Shown: positions 10,060 through 17,749, counted from the stretch's first letter. The stretch: DNA of 36,753 nt from Actinomadura sp. HBU206391 (GCF_014323665.1 NZ_JABVEB010000054.1:1-36753); one strand, 5' to 3'. Translations and numbers: made by a program. Notes: a model not told the origin generated them from the letters alone.

Positions 10060-10731
10060 CTAGGCGCCGTGCCGAGGGGCCCGCCCGGCCCCTTGGCCGG
10101 CCGGCGGGATCCGAACGGCGATCTCCCCGCTGAGCCCGGTACCACCGGACAGGTCGAGGTCGTCACCGCTCCAGAACCGGCCGGGGTCGTACCAGTTGGG
10201 CCGCCGGTCCCCGGGCAGCAGGCCCATGGACTGATAGGCGACCGCGACGACCTCGGCGCAGAAGGCGGTCTCGAGGTCGCCGTCCCTGGCCCGCCGCCTG
10301 ATCGGCATGCGCCCGCGCGCCCACCGCGTGGCGAGCCGTGCGGTGGACGGGAAGGGCGTGCCGTCGAGGCGGGCGATCGTGCGCAGGACCGAGTTCTCCA
10401 TCTCCCGGGACACCGGGCGGTCGAGCTGGCGCAGCCACGCTCGCTGGCCGTACCTGTTGGCCCAGACGAGCACCGCCTCGCGCAGGTCGTGCAGTTGGGC
10501 TCCACGCTGATGGGTGCCTGACCACAGGTCCGGCAGCGACCGGCCGAGTTCGGCGTGCCACATCAACGGCGGCAGATCGTCGATGACGACGGACATGCCG
10601 ACGTGGTTGACCGGGCTGTTGGTCGTCATCTGGATGGCGCGGTCGGCCGCCGTCCGGCCGCGGAACAGCCAGACATCACCGGTGCGGGTCAGGTCGAGAG
10701 CCTCGTCGAGGGTGATGCTGCTTTCGGCCAT
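10060..10731 (-). CDS. Permuted papain-like hydrolase (YiiX/NlpC-P60 type)
   Basis: The 223-residue protein has the order expected for circularly permuted papain-fold enzymes. A His comes first (NHVGMSVV, His43), then a Cys at the start of a helix near the C-terminus (AFCAEVVAVAYQSMG, Cys158). Such proteins act as amidases or peptidases on peptidoglycan or lipid-linked substrates; which applies here is unknown. No signal peptide or membrane segment is visible, so it is probably cytoplasmic. The ATG at 10731 lies seven bases after a TAGGCT -10 box with no ribosome-binding site, which suggests a leaderless transcript. It diverges from the tiny membrane protein gene at 10750. Confidence 0.82.
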   Translation of the reverse strand: MAESSITLDEALDLTRTGDVWLFRGRTAADRAIQMTTNSPVNHVGMSVVIDDLPPLMWHAELGRSLPDLWSGTHQRGAQLHDLREAVLVWANRYGQRAWLRQLDRPVSREMENSVLRTIARLDGTPFPSTARLATRWARGRMPIRRRARDGDLETAFCAEVVAVAYQSMGLLPGDRRPNWYDPGRFWSGDDLDLSGGTGLSGEIAVRIPPAGQGAGRAPRHGA

Positions 10732-10737
10732 GGCCCG

Positions 10738-10744
10738 TAGCCTA
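10738..10744. promoter_or_regulatory. Overlapping divergent -10 boxes of two leaderless transcripts
   Basis: TAGCCT (10738-10743) on the plus strand is followed by six bases and the ATG at 10750. TAGGCT (10744-10739) on the minus strand is followed by seven bases and the ATG at 10731. In actinobacteria a TANNNT box 6-8 bases before the start codon marks leaderless mRNAs. A possible minus-strand -35 (TGACCT, 10768-10763) lies 18 bases upstream of its box; no clear plus-strand -35 is seen. The two boxes share six bases, so both promoters should not be open at once. Confidence 0.7.
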
Positions 10745-10749
10745 GGCGG

Positions 10750-10932
10750 ATGCGATGGTGGAAGGTCATGGGACTGGCTGGGTTCGTCGGCGTCGCCGCG
10801 ACCGGAGTGGTGATCGCGCGGGCCGAGCGTCGCCGCCGGGCGTACACGCCCGATCAGATCAGGGAGCGTCTGCACTCCCGCCTCGACGAGGCGACGACCG
10901 AGCAGCCGGCCGGAGACTCCTCCGGCTCCTGA
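10750..10932 (+). CDS. Small single-pass membrane protein of unknown function
   Basis: This 60-residue protein has an N-terminal membrane helix (WWKVMGLAGFVGVAATGVVI). It is followed by a basic cluster (RAERRRRA), a helical segment (YTPDQIRERLHSRLDEA) and a polar tail. The layout suggests the N-terminus lies outside and the basic part in the cytoplasm. The ATG sits six bases after a -10 box without a ribosome-binding site, consistent with leaderless translation. I do not recognise a named family. It diverges from the YiiX-type gene. Confidence 0.75.
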   Translation: MRWWKVMGLAGFVGVAATGVVIARAERRRRAYTPDQIRERLHSRLDEATTEQPAGDSSGS

Positions 10933-11408
10933 ATTTCGGTTTGCCCAATTCACTGGTTTCTGCAGTTACAGCGCGCCTGTGAGAATCTCGCGAATTCGCG
11001 TGACTCCACCGTGATTTTCTGTGCTGAATATCACGTTGACGGATTCGATTCTCACCGAGAGTGAGCGCCCTGTGTCAGGTGCGGCACGGGCGTGAGCATG
11101 CTCCTTCCGGTCCTTCGGCCTGTTCCGCTGGGAACCGCGCAGGTCGGACGGCCTGGTGCGGGTCGCCGCGCGACGTCTCGCCAGTCGGCGGTCATATCAG
11201 GCAAAGCGCCCGTATGCCCTATGACCCTAATGAACAGCGACAAACGCCTACAGAATTATGGTCACCTCAAGTAGTTAATAGGGCTTTATGACGGGCCGTG
11301 GATATGCCAATCTGTTTGCCCTATCCAGGCCGACGCGCGTACCGATAGCCGGAGAAAAGCACCGAGAAGGGGTTTTGTGTCGATGTGCCTCCGCAGGAGT
11401 CGGGCCCT
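10933..11408. other. A/T-enriched intergenic region upstream of the conservon
   Basis: This 476-base stretch is poorer in G/C than its surroundings. It contains a perfect 12-base palindrome CGCGAATTCGCG at 10989-11000 and an A/T-rich tract around 11221-11290 (GTAGTTAATAGGG at 11271-11283) that may hold the conservon promoter. No -35/-10 pair is clear enough to call. The reading frames crossing it lack coding character. Confidence 0.5.
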
Positions 11409-12800
11409 ATGACCCGGGAAAGCCTGCGCCTGCGTGTGGCGCGCTGGCTGGAACCGTCCGTCGGGCAGGCCCCGCCCACCATCGAGCCGGTGCGCCCCTC
11501 CGACCCAGGGTTCGGCGACCCGCGGTCTGCCGACCCAGGGTCGGCCGGCCCGCGGTCTCTCCCCGCGCAGCCCGTGAACGCATGGCCGGAGATCTGCGAC
11601 CGGTACGCCCTGCACTTGCTCGGCCTCGCCGAACAGCTGCGCCCGGCGATGGACTCGCTGGAAGGGGACGAGGAGGATCCGGACCGTCTGCAGCTGCTCT
11701 ATCAGGTCGATCACGCCGTCACCCGGATGCGCCGGGCCGCCCGGGACATGCGGATCCTCGTCGGCCGCGAGGACCCGCAGATGAACGGCTACACCTCCTC
11801 TCTCGTCGACGTGCTCAGGGTCGCGGAGTCCTCCATCGAGCTGTACAGCCAGGTCTCCATCGGGAAGATGGTGGATCTCGCCGTGGTGGCGTACGCGGCC
11901 GAAGACGTCGCGTCGCTGCTCGCCGCACTGCTCGACAACGCGACACGGTATTCGCCGTCCACCGTCACGGTCAGCGCGCATCTGCTCGACAACGGCGGCG
12001 TCATGCTGCGGGTCGAGGACACCGGCATCGGCATCGCCCCCGAGCATCTCGCGGTGCTGAACGCCGTGCTGGCCGGGCCGGTGCCCGAGGTCGACGAGCG
12101 CACCGGCACGCACACCGGTTTCCCGCTGGTGCACCGGCTGGCCGGAAAGCACGGCCTCGGCGTTCGCCTCGCCTGCCGTACGCGGTCCGGCCCGAACGGT
12201 TCCGGCGGCACGATAGCGATGGTCGCCATCCCGGCCGATCTCCTGTGCGAGATCCCTGACGAGGCCCCCGCCATGGGGCGCGAGGCCGGGCCGGCCCCGG
12301 CGCCGCGACCGGTCTCGTACGGTGCGCCCGAGACCGGCGCGGGCACGCGAGGCCACGGTGAGCCGGCCCGCCTCACCGTCGCCGGCGGGGCCGCCTCCGC
12401 GCCCGCCGGGCCGAACAGGGCCGGATCGCCGGCCGCATCACCGGCGGTGTCTCCCGGCGCTCTTCCCCGCCGGGAGCGTACGAGCCTGCGCGGCGTCGCG
12501 AAGCCGGCACCGGCTTCGGGCCCGTCCGCCGCCGCGCCCGAAGCCTCCGCCGCTCGCCGCTCCTTCGCCGAGGACCTGAGCGCGTTCGCTGCGGGTGGCG
12601 CTGCGGGTGGCGCGGCGGGTGACGAGCCGGATGACGAGGCGGGCGGCATCGCCCCCGAACCGGCCGGTGAGCCGGTCGACGGCGGGCTGGACGCGGCGGA
12701 CGGCCGGAGCGTCGTGTTCCGGGGCGCGAAGCGCTCTGCCGAGGACGGCGCGGACGGCGAGGACGGCCCGGTGGGCCCGGAAGATCAGGTGCGAGGATGA
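11409..12800 (+). CDS. cvnA: Conservon sensor-like ATPase (CvnA type), soluble short form
   Basis: This is the first gene of a conservon, the actinobacterial membrane-associated G-protein-like system. It encodes 463 residues. A helical region with LLYQVDHAVTRMRRAARDM (the degenerate histidine-kinase dimerisation helix) is followed by a GHKL ATPase domain. That domain has the N box LLDNATRYSP, the G1 box DTGIGI and a G2-like HTGFPLVHRLAGKHG. Unlike well-known CvnA proteins it has no N-terminal transmembrane sensor or HAMP region; it starts with a short Pro/Asp-rich repeat segment. The last 190 residues are Ala/Gly/Pro/Asp-rich and probably disordered. The ATG at 11409 has CAGGAG nine bases upstream; a GTG at 11385 in the same frame is the alternative. 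The stop overlaps the cvnB start by ATGA. Confidence 0.88.
   Translation: MTRESLRLRVARWLEPSVGQAPPTIEPVRPSDPGFGDPRSADPGSAGPRSLPAQPVNAWPEICDRYALHLLGLAEQLRPAMDSLEGDEEDPDRLQLLYQVDHAVTRMRRAARDMRILVGREDPQMNGYTSSLVDVLRVAESSIELYSQVSIGKMVDLAVVAYAAEDVASLLAALLDNATRYSPSTVTVSAHLLDNGGVMLRVEDTGIGIAPEHLAVLNAVLAGPVPEVDERTGTHTGFPLVHRLAGKHGLGVRLACRTRSGPNGSGGTIAMVAIPADLLCEIPDEAPAMGREAGPAPAPRPVSYGAPETGAGTRGHGEPARLTVAGGAASAPAGPNRAGSPAASPAVSPGALPRRERTSLRGVAKPAPASGPSAAAPEASAARRSFAEDLSAFAAGGAAGGAAGDEPDDEAGGIAPEPAGEPVDGGLDAADGRSVVFRGAKRSAEDGADGEDGPVGPEDQVRG
11501..11560 (+). repeat. Two 30-base tandem units near the 5' end of cvnA
   Basis: Positions 11501-11530 and 11531-11560 match at 24 of 30 bases, each starting CGACCCAGGG. 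They encode the paired segments DPGFGDPRSA and DPGSAGPRSL in the linker before the kinase-like core. This is an in-frame duplication that alters only linker length. Confidence 0.8.
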
Positions 12801-13246
12801 CCGTCGGCGGTGCAGCGGTTCAGCCGCGCGAACCACAGGACTTCGGCTGGTTGATGAACAACTTCGCCGCGTCGACGCCGGGGGTGACCCACGCCCTGAT
12901 CGTCTCCTCTGACGGGCTGCCGCTCATCGGCTCCAGCGGAGTGGCCGCGGACGTGGCCGACCCTCTGGCCGCGATGACCAGCGGCATGATCAGCCTGGGG
13001 CACAGCATCGCCGGACTGGTCGGCGAAGGCGGCTGTGACCAGGTGATGTTGAAGTTCGCGAGCGGGCACTTCCTGTTCATGGCCATCGGCAGCCTCGCCG
13101 GGCTCGCGGTCCTCGTCCAGGAGGGCGCCAATCTCGGGGTGGTCGCACACCGCATGGCGCAGCTCGTGGACAGCGTCGGGCACGTGCTCACCCCCCGCAT
13201 GCGCGACGATCTGCGCCGCCTGTCCGCCGGACACGGCGTGTCATGA
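12797..13246 (+). CDS. cvnB: Conservon roadblock/LC7-domain protein (CvnB)
   Basis: This 149-residue roadblock/LC7 protein belongs to the family whose members (for example MglB) regulate small GTPases. Recognisable segments are FGWLMNNFAASTPGVTHALIVSSDGLPLIGSS, ADPLAAMTSGMISLGHSI and VLVQEGANLGVVAHRMAQLV. Its ATG overlaps the cvnA stop, which implies translational coupling and a fixed ratio of the two products. It should act with the CvnD GTPase encoded two genes downstream. It is cytoplasmic or membrane-associated, with no signal peptide. Confidence 0.95.
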   Translation: MTVGGAAVQPREPQDFGWLMNNFAASTPGVTHALIVSSDGLPLIGSSGVAADVADPLAAMTSGMISLGHSIAGLVGEGGCDQVMLKFASGHFLFMAIGSLAGLAVLVQEGANLGVVAHRMAQLVDSVGHVLTPRMRDDLRRLSAGHGVS

Positions 13247-13277
13247 CCGTACGGCGACCCGAAGCGAGAGAGCGACC

Positions 13278-13622
13278 ATGACGGGCAACCCCTGGGTGCG
13301 GCCCTACGTGCTGACCGGCGGACGGACACGCACGCGGCAACACCTGTTCGTGCACACCTTGATATCGGTGCGGCACTATGACCCATCGTTCGCGGCGCGT
13401 CTGCACCCGGAGGCCCGGTCGCTGTACGAGCGGGCCCGCACGTCGACCGAGTCGGTCGCTGAACTGTCCGCGCACTGCGGTGTCCCCCTCGGCGTCACGC
13501 GGGTGCTGCTGGGCGACCTGGCCGCCGCGAACTGGGTGCGCGTCCTTCCGGAGAACTACGCCTCTCCGTACGACCCGAGTCTCCTGAAGAGAGTCATCCA
13601 TGGCCTACGCCAGCTCGCCTGA
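13278..13622 (+). CDS. cvnC: Conservon DUF742 protein (CvnC)
   Basis: This 114-residue DUF742 protein has the family opening WVRPYVLTGGRTRT and a winged-helix-like C-terminal half (ESVAELSAHCGVPLGVTRVLLGDLAAANWVRV). It is always found between the roadblock and GTPase genes of conservons; its biochemical role is not settled and may be as an adaptor. The last 23 bases overlap the cvnD reading frame, so translation of the two is likely coupled. Confidence 0.94.
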   Translation: MTGNPWVRPYVLTGGRTRTRQHLFVHTLISVRHYDPSFAARLHPEARSLYERARTSTESVAELSAHCGVPLGVTRVLLGDLAAANWVRVLPENYASPYDPSLLKRVIHGLRQLA

Positions 13623-14208
13623 CGGCCCGCCGCCGCGGCTCACCTCGGTCAAGCTCGTCGTCGCGGGCGGCTTCGGCGTCGGCAAGACCACGTTCGTCGG
13701 CGCGGTGTCGGAGATCCCGCCGGTCAACACCGAGGCGTGGATGACGCAGGCCGGCAAGACGGTGGACCCGGTGAACCCGAGTGACACCAAGACCACGACG
13801 ACCGTCGCCATGGACTTCGGCCGGATCACCCTCGCGAGCGACCTGGTGCTGTACCTCTTCGGCACTCCCGGCCAGCCCAGGTTCTGGCCGATGTGGGACG
13901 ACCTGTGCCGAGGGGCGAGCGGCGCGCTCGTCCTGGTCGACACCCGGCGGCTCGACGTGTCGTTCGCGGCCGTGAACTACTTCGAGAACGACTCCGACGT
14001 TCCGTTCATCGTCGCCGTCAACCTGTTCGACGGCCTGCAGACCCATCACCTGGGCGACGTGCGCGACGCGCTCCGGCTCCCCGAGCATGTCCCGCTGACC
14101 ACGTGCGACGCACGTGACAGGGGGTCTGTGGTGCAGTCGCTCACCGCCGCCCTGACCTACACGATGCAGCGCACCTCCGCCGGCGAGCAAGGCGCGCTGG
14201 CCAGATAA
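13600..14208 (+). CDS. cvnD: Conservon small GTPase (CvnD)
   Basis: This 202-residue Ras-like/MglA-like GTP-binding protein carries the P-loop GGFGVGKT at 23-30 and the switch region TKTTTTVAMDFGRI. The DxxG-equivalent region reads LFGTPGQPRFW, and the base-recognition region VAVNLFDG replaces the classical NKxD, as is usual in CvnD proteins. It is the GTPase switch of the conservon, expected to be controlled by CvnB. The start at 13600 lies inside cvnC. The next gene begins 23 bases after its stop with a strong ribosome-binding site. Confidence 0.95.
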   Translation: MAYASSPDGPPPRLTSVKLVVAGGFGVGKTTFVGAVSEIPPVNTEAWMTQAGKTVDPVNPSDTKTTTTVAMDFGRITLASDLVLYLFGTPGQPRFWPMWDDLCRGASGALVLVDTRRLDVSFAAVNYFENDSDVPFIVAVNLFDGLQTHHLGDVRDALRLPEHVPLTTCDARDRGSVVQSLTAALTYTMQRTSAGEQGALAR

Positions 14209-14231
14209 CCGGCTCTCAGCAGGAGGTAACG

Positions 14232-15467
14232 ATGCGAAAGATCCTTATCGTGGGCGCCGGTCAGGGCGGACTTCAACTCGGGTTGAGCCTGCTCGGCGTG
14301 GGCTACGACGTGACGATCATGTCTGCGCGCACCCCCGAGGAGATCCGGGCCGGTCGCGTCACGTCGACGCAGTGCATGTTCTGGCCGAGCCTGCAGATCG
14401 AGCGCGATCTCGGGCTGAACCTCTGGGAGGACCTGGGGCCCAAGATCGTGGCGCAGGGTCTCACGGTGGCCGCCTCGCCGGGGACGGCCGCGTTCGACTT
14501 CATCGGGCCGTGGGACGACTTCGCCCAGTCGATCGATCAGCGGGTCAAGATGGCGGGCTGGCTGGAACTCTTCGAGTCCAGGGGCGGCAAGGTCATCTAC
14601 CACGGGGTGATGACCTCCGACCTGGCCGGTCTGGCGAGCCTCTACGAGCTGACGATCATCGCCGCGGGCAAGGGCGAACTGGTCGAGCTCTTCGACCGTG
14701 ACGCCTCGAGATCACCGTACGACCGCCCGCAGCGCATGCTGTCGGCCATTTACGTCCACGGCATGACGCCGGTGCCCGAGCATCCCGAGCCGTACGTGCG
14801 GATCACCGCCTTCCCCGGCATCGGGGAACTGTTCTACATGCCCGGTTACACCACCACCGGGGCGTGCGGCATTCTGCTGTGGGAGGCCGTGCCCGGTGGG
14901 CCGCTGGACTGCTGGGACGACCGGCCGGGTCCCCAGGAGCACCTCGACCGCACGCTGCGGATGATGCGCGAGTACGCGCCGTGGGAGTACGCCAACTGCG
15001 TCGACGCGGTGCCGACGGACGCGCGGTGCACTCTGGTGGGCGGATACGCCCCGGTGGTCCGGCACCCGGTCGGCCGGCTGTCCGCGACCGAACTCGTCCT
15101 CGGCATGGCCGACGTCGTCGTCGCCAACGACCCGGTGACCGGCCAGGGCGCGAACAACGCGGCCCACTGCGCCGCCATCTACCACGAGTCGATCGTCGGC
15201 CACGGCGACCGGCCGTTCGACGCCGACTGGATGCAGCGCACCTTCGATGACTACTGGGCGTACGCGGGACACGTGACCGCCTACACCAACATGATGCTGG
15301 GGCCGCTGCCCGAGCATGTGCAGCGCGTCCTGGGGACGGCCGCCCAGAACCCGGTCGTCGCACACCGGTTCGCCTACGGATACGCCAATCCCACCGACTT
15401 CCAGAACTGGCTCATGGACGCCGAGAAGGCCGACGCCTACCTGAGATCGGTGACTCCCGGGGCGTAG
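14232..15467 (+). CDS. StyA-type FAD-dependent monooxygenase, conservon-associated
   Basis: This 411-residue flavin monooxygenase is close in length to styrene monooxygenase StyA (about 415 residues). It has the N-terminal FAD-binding motif ILIVGAGQGGLQLG and family segments such as TSTQCMFWPSLQIERDLGLN and GMADVVVANDPVTGQGANNA. StyA enzymes epoxidise alkenyl or aromatic substrates with reduced FAD from a separate reductase; no such reductase is in this window. A textbook AGGAGGT (14221-14227) precedes the ATG. It follows cvnD by 23 bases on the same strand, so it is probably the fifth gene of the conservon. That is the position taken by a cytochrome P450 (CvnE) in some Streptomyces conservons. 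The substrate is unknown. Confidence 0.88.
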   Translation: MRKILIVGAGQGGLQLGLSLLGVGYDVTIMSARTPEEIRAGRVTSTQCMFWPSLQIERDLGLNLWEDLGPKIVAQGLTVAASPGTAAFDFIGPWDDFAQSIDQRVKMAGWLELFESRGGKVIYHGVMTSDLAGLASLYELTIIAAGKGELVELFDRDASRSPYDRPQRMLSAIYVHGMTPVPEHPEPYVRITAFPGIGELFYMPGYTTTGACGILLWEAVPGGPLDCWDDRPGPQEHLDRTLRMMREYAPWEYANCVDAVPTDARCTLVGGYAPVVRHPVGRLSATELVLGMADVVVANDPVTGQGANNAAHCAAIYHESIVGHGDRPFDADWMQRTFDDYWAYAGHVTAYTNMMLGPLPEHVQRVLGTAAQNPVVAHRFAYGYANPTDFQNWLMDAEKADAYLRSVTPGA

Positions 15468-15499
15468 GCGCCGAGGTCAGCGGACGGCGCCGGGGGCAT

Positions 15500-15523
15500 C
15501 GGAGCCGGCGGCGTCAGGCTCCG
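15500..15523. terminator. Hairpin between the converging monooxygenase and response-regulator genes
   Basis: CGGAGCC (15500-15506) and GGCTCCG (15517-15523) form a perfect seven-base stem with a ten-base loop in the narrow convergent gap. It overlaps the last codons of the response regulator. There is no T-tract, as is usual in actinomycetes. A bidirectional terminator is plausible but unproven. Confidence 0.4.
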
Positions 15524-16194
15524 GGGCCGTCAGGGTCGGGGAGATCGGCGTCGTGCACGAGCAGGGCCACCTGCACCCGGTTGTTCAGCTCCAGCTTGGT
15601 GAGCAACCGGGACACGTACGCCTTCACCGTCGCGATGCTGATCATCAGCTCGGCGCTGATCTGGCCGTTGGTCCTTCCCTGGCCGACGAGCCCGGCCACG
15701 GCGCGCTCACCGTCGCTCAGCCGGGCCAGCGACGCCCTGGCCCGGGCGCGCCGCGGGTCGACCTTGGCCGCCGCCACATAGGACATCATCTGCCGCATCA
15801 CCGTCGGCGACAGCATGGGCTCGCCCGCGGCGACCTGGCGGATCGCCCGTACGATCTCGGGCGGCGGGGTGTGCTTGAGCAGAAAGCCGCTGGCGCCCAC
15901 GCGCAGCGCCCGCAGCACATGGTCGTCGGAGTCGAACGTGGTCAAGATGATGACCTCCGGAGGGTCCCGCCGCGAGCGCAGCAACTCGGTGGCGGCGAGA
16001 CCGTCCATCCGCGGCATCCGGATGTCCATGAGCACCACATCGGGCCTGTGCTCGTTCACCGCGCCGATGACCTCGGCGCCGTCGGCGACCTCGGCCACGA
16101 CCGAGACGTCGGGGGAGCCGGCGAGCATCATCGACAGGCCGGCCCGTACGAGCGCGTCGTCGTCGACGACCAGGACGCGGATCGGAGAGCTCAT
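15514..16194 (-). CDS. NarL/FixJ-family response regulator
   Basis: This 226-residue transcription regulator has an N-terminal receiver domain (VLVVDDDALVRAG, phospho-acceptor Asp in VVLMDIRMPRMDG, LTTFDSDDHV, conserved Lys in GFLLKHTPP). Its LuxR-type helix-turn-helix at the C-terminus reads LSDGERAVAGLVGQGRTNGQISAELM, then ATVKAYVSRLL. No partner histidine kinase is adjacent, so it is an orphan here. The facing conservon has a kinase-like ATPase, but CvnA proteins are not known to phosphorylate such regulators. The ATG at 16194 begins right at the receiver domain; ATG 16212 would add six residues. Confidence 0.93.
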   Translation of the reverse strand: MSSPIRVLVVDDDALVRAGLSMMLAGSPDVSVVAEVADGAEVIGAVNEHRPDVVLMDIRMPRMDGLAATELLRSRRDPPEVIILTTFDSDDHVLRALRVGASGFLLKHTPPPEIVRAIRQVAAGEPMLSPTVMRQMMSYVAAAKVDPRRARARASLARLSDGERAVAGLVGQGRTNGQISAELMISIATVKAYVSRLLTKLELNNRVQVALLVHDADLPDPDGPGA

Positions 16195-16349
16195 CCCCAC
16201 CACGGTAGTCATGCCACAGGGCGGAGGCCATCGGCCATGTGGCCAGAGATCGTCGACCATCGTCTATCGGCCCGGTCCGTGGCGCCGGCCCGCCGACCCG
16301 GGCGGCCGCGCCGCCCCTCCTACGGGGGGTCGGCCGACGGAACACGGTC

Positions 16350-16383
16350 GCAGGGGCGCGCTCCGGCCGGAGCACGCCCCTGC
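16350..16383 (-). terminator. Strong hairpin terminator after the small secreted protein gene
   Basis: GCAGGGGCG (16350-16358) pairs with CGCCCCTGC (16375-16383), and GCTCCGG (16360-16366) pairs with CCGGAGC (16367-16373). One C/A mismatch lies between the two stems. The result is a 34-base near-perfect palindrome located 27 bases beyond the stop of the minus-strand gene at 16410. It is the most stable intergenic hairpin noticed in the window. Confidence 0.7.
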
Positions 16384-16409
16384 GCTGCGCTTCGCGCTTG
16401 TCCCGGTTG

Positions 16410-16829
16410 TTATTTCTTCACCATCATCCCGCCGGGAATATCGCACCGGTTCACGCCGTCCGTGATCCAGACGGGGTGCTGCCCGGGCGCCTGGGAGACT
16501 CGGAACGACATTCGGACATGGCCGTTCTTGTTGATGCGATGCGGGGCGGCGACCTTCTGCCCCTCTATCCAGAGTTGGGCGTTCTTCTTCGGCCGTAGTC
16601 CGGTGCCGAGCGCCTGTATCTCTGTGCCCTTTCGGACGTGGTTCGGCGCCTTCAGCGAACAGGCCATGGTCTTGGCGGCCGAATGCCCGTGCTCGCCGAC
16701 GGCGGTGCGATCGGCGTGTTCGTCAGGCCATACGATGCCGGCGCTCGGCGATGCTGTGAGCGCGAGCGTCGCCGGCACGGTGAGAAGCGTGAATATCGTG
16801 AGTCTGGTGCTGAGCGCTGGATGTGCCAT
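16410..16829 (-). CDS. Small secreted protein of unknown function
   Basis: This 139-residue protein has a clear Sec signal peptide (TRLTIFTLLTVPATLALTASPSAG) and a mature part of about 108 residues. The mature part has two Cys (MACSLKAP and VNRCDIPG) that could form a disulfide. The compact beta-rich sequence (KGTEIQALGTG, QLWIEGQKV, HVRMSFRVSQAPGQHPVWIT) resembles a small immunoglobulin-like or SH3-like domain, but I recognise no family. GAAGGAAG lies just upstream of the ATG, and the gene has its own candidate promoter and terminator. Base composition is less G/C-biased than its neighbours. Confidence 0.8.
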   Translation of the reverse strand: MAHPALSTRLTIFTLLTVPATLALTASPSAGIVWPDEHADRTAVGEHGHSAAKTMACSLKAPNHVRKGTEIQALGTGLRPKKNAQLWIEGQKVAAPHRINKNGHVRMSFRVSQAPGQHPVWITDGVNRCDIPGGMMVKK

Positions 16830-16888
16830 TTCTTCTTCCTTCGGCTAGACCAGTGAACCGGCCACTTCTATGGAGAAGTCGGGCATTT

Positions 16889-16916
16889 AGGATATGCCTC
16901 ACGTGAAAACCTTGAA
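16889..16916 (-). promoter_or_regulatory. Candidate housekeeping promoter of the small secreted protein gene
   Basis: On the minus strand TTCAAG (16916-16911) and TATCCT (16894-16889) are separated by 16 bases and lie about 60 bases upstream of the start codon. They sit in an A/T-rich part of the gap. The surrounding 16830-17052 contains no gene. Confidence 0.45.
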
Positions 16917-17052
16917 CCTCTTTCTCTGGCGACCCGCGCGGAACTCAATAGCGGCGTCTCCACTCTTGAATTCGGCGGCATGCGCCGTCAAGGAGCGGGG
17001 TCCCAGGGGTTAAGCGCTTATTGCACTTATTTGATGAGGCGCCGACACACGC

Positions 17053-17559
17053 TCAGCCGCGCGGGCGGACCTGTCCGTCCGCCACGACGAGCCCCGCCTG
17101 CGGGCCGCCTTCGCCACAGTTCGGGCCGTTCGGGAAGGCGCCCTCGGGGGTCACCGTCAGACGCCGGTGCAGGAGCCGTCCGCCCGAGGAGTCGCGCAGC
17201 ACCAAGGTGACCTCGACCGGCTTCTTCGGCAGGCCGGGAGCGGCGCCGAAGCCATGCTGGCCACCGGTCCGCTCGGCCGCGACCCCGCATGTATCCTCTG
17301 GGCGGTCTCCCGCGCAACTCTGGCGCCCGGCCCTGGTGGACGGGCTGAGATGGATCACCGGGGTATGACACACCCCGTCCCAGCAGATCTTCATCGTCGC
17401 ACTCGCCACCTTGGCGGCGAAGGGCGGTTCGATCTCCAGTCCGACCCCTACCGGAGTGCCGACCGCGGTGCACTCCATGCCCGACCCGGTCAGGGACCCG
17501 CAGGCGGTGAGGGCGCTCACCGTGGCGACGACGGCCATGACCTTCGCGCGGCGATGCAT
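17053..17559 (-). CDS. Putative lipoprotein of unknown function
   Basis: This 168-residue protein starts MHRRAKVMAVVATVSALTACGSL, a lipoprotein signal with lipobox LTAC and the modified Cys at about position 20. The mature part contains several further Cys (MECTAVG, KICWDGVCHTP, RQSCAG, DTCGVA, PNCGEGG) that may form disulfides. I recognise no family. The frame extends upstream, but 17559 is chosen because the signal peptide begins there. It diverges from the ligase gene at 17750. The 190 bases between them contain a TATAAC on the minus strand, but no confident promoter. Confidence 0.78.
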   Translation of the reverse strand: MHRRAKVMAVVATVSALTACGSLTGSGMECTAVGTPVGVGLEIEPPFAAKVASATMKICWDGVCHTPVIHLSPSTRAGRQSCAGDRPEDTCGVAAERTGGQHGFGAAPGLPKKPVEVTLVLRDSSGGRLLHRRLTVTPEGAFPNGPNCGEGGPQAGLVVADGQVRPRG

Positions 17560-17749
17560 ACGACATAGACGCACGAGTCTCTCCGGCGGTTCGCGACGCG
17601 GGCCGGCAGGTGCGTACCGGCCGGGCCGGGCTCGCCGACCCGAGTCCACATTGACTCGGTATCCCGGGGTAAATCCAGGTTATAGCGAATTCGGGGGCGA
17701 TCTGCTCACCCCGGTGACCGTGGACCGGGAGGCGAGATAGGGGGCATCG

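Noticed and set aside
10989..11000. CGCGAATTCGCG palindrome as an operator
   Set aside because: It is a perfect 12-base palindrome, but it is over 400 bases from the conservon start and just behind the small membrane protein gene. Nothing else links it to a promoter, so it is described only within the intergenic entry.
11286..12356. 356-codon minus-strand frame antisense to cvnA
   Set aside because: The composition is that of a reverse-strand shadow (Arg/Gly/His-rich), and the plus-strand frame has clear GHKL ATPase motifs.
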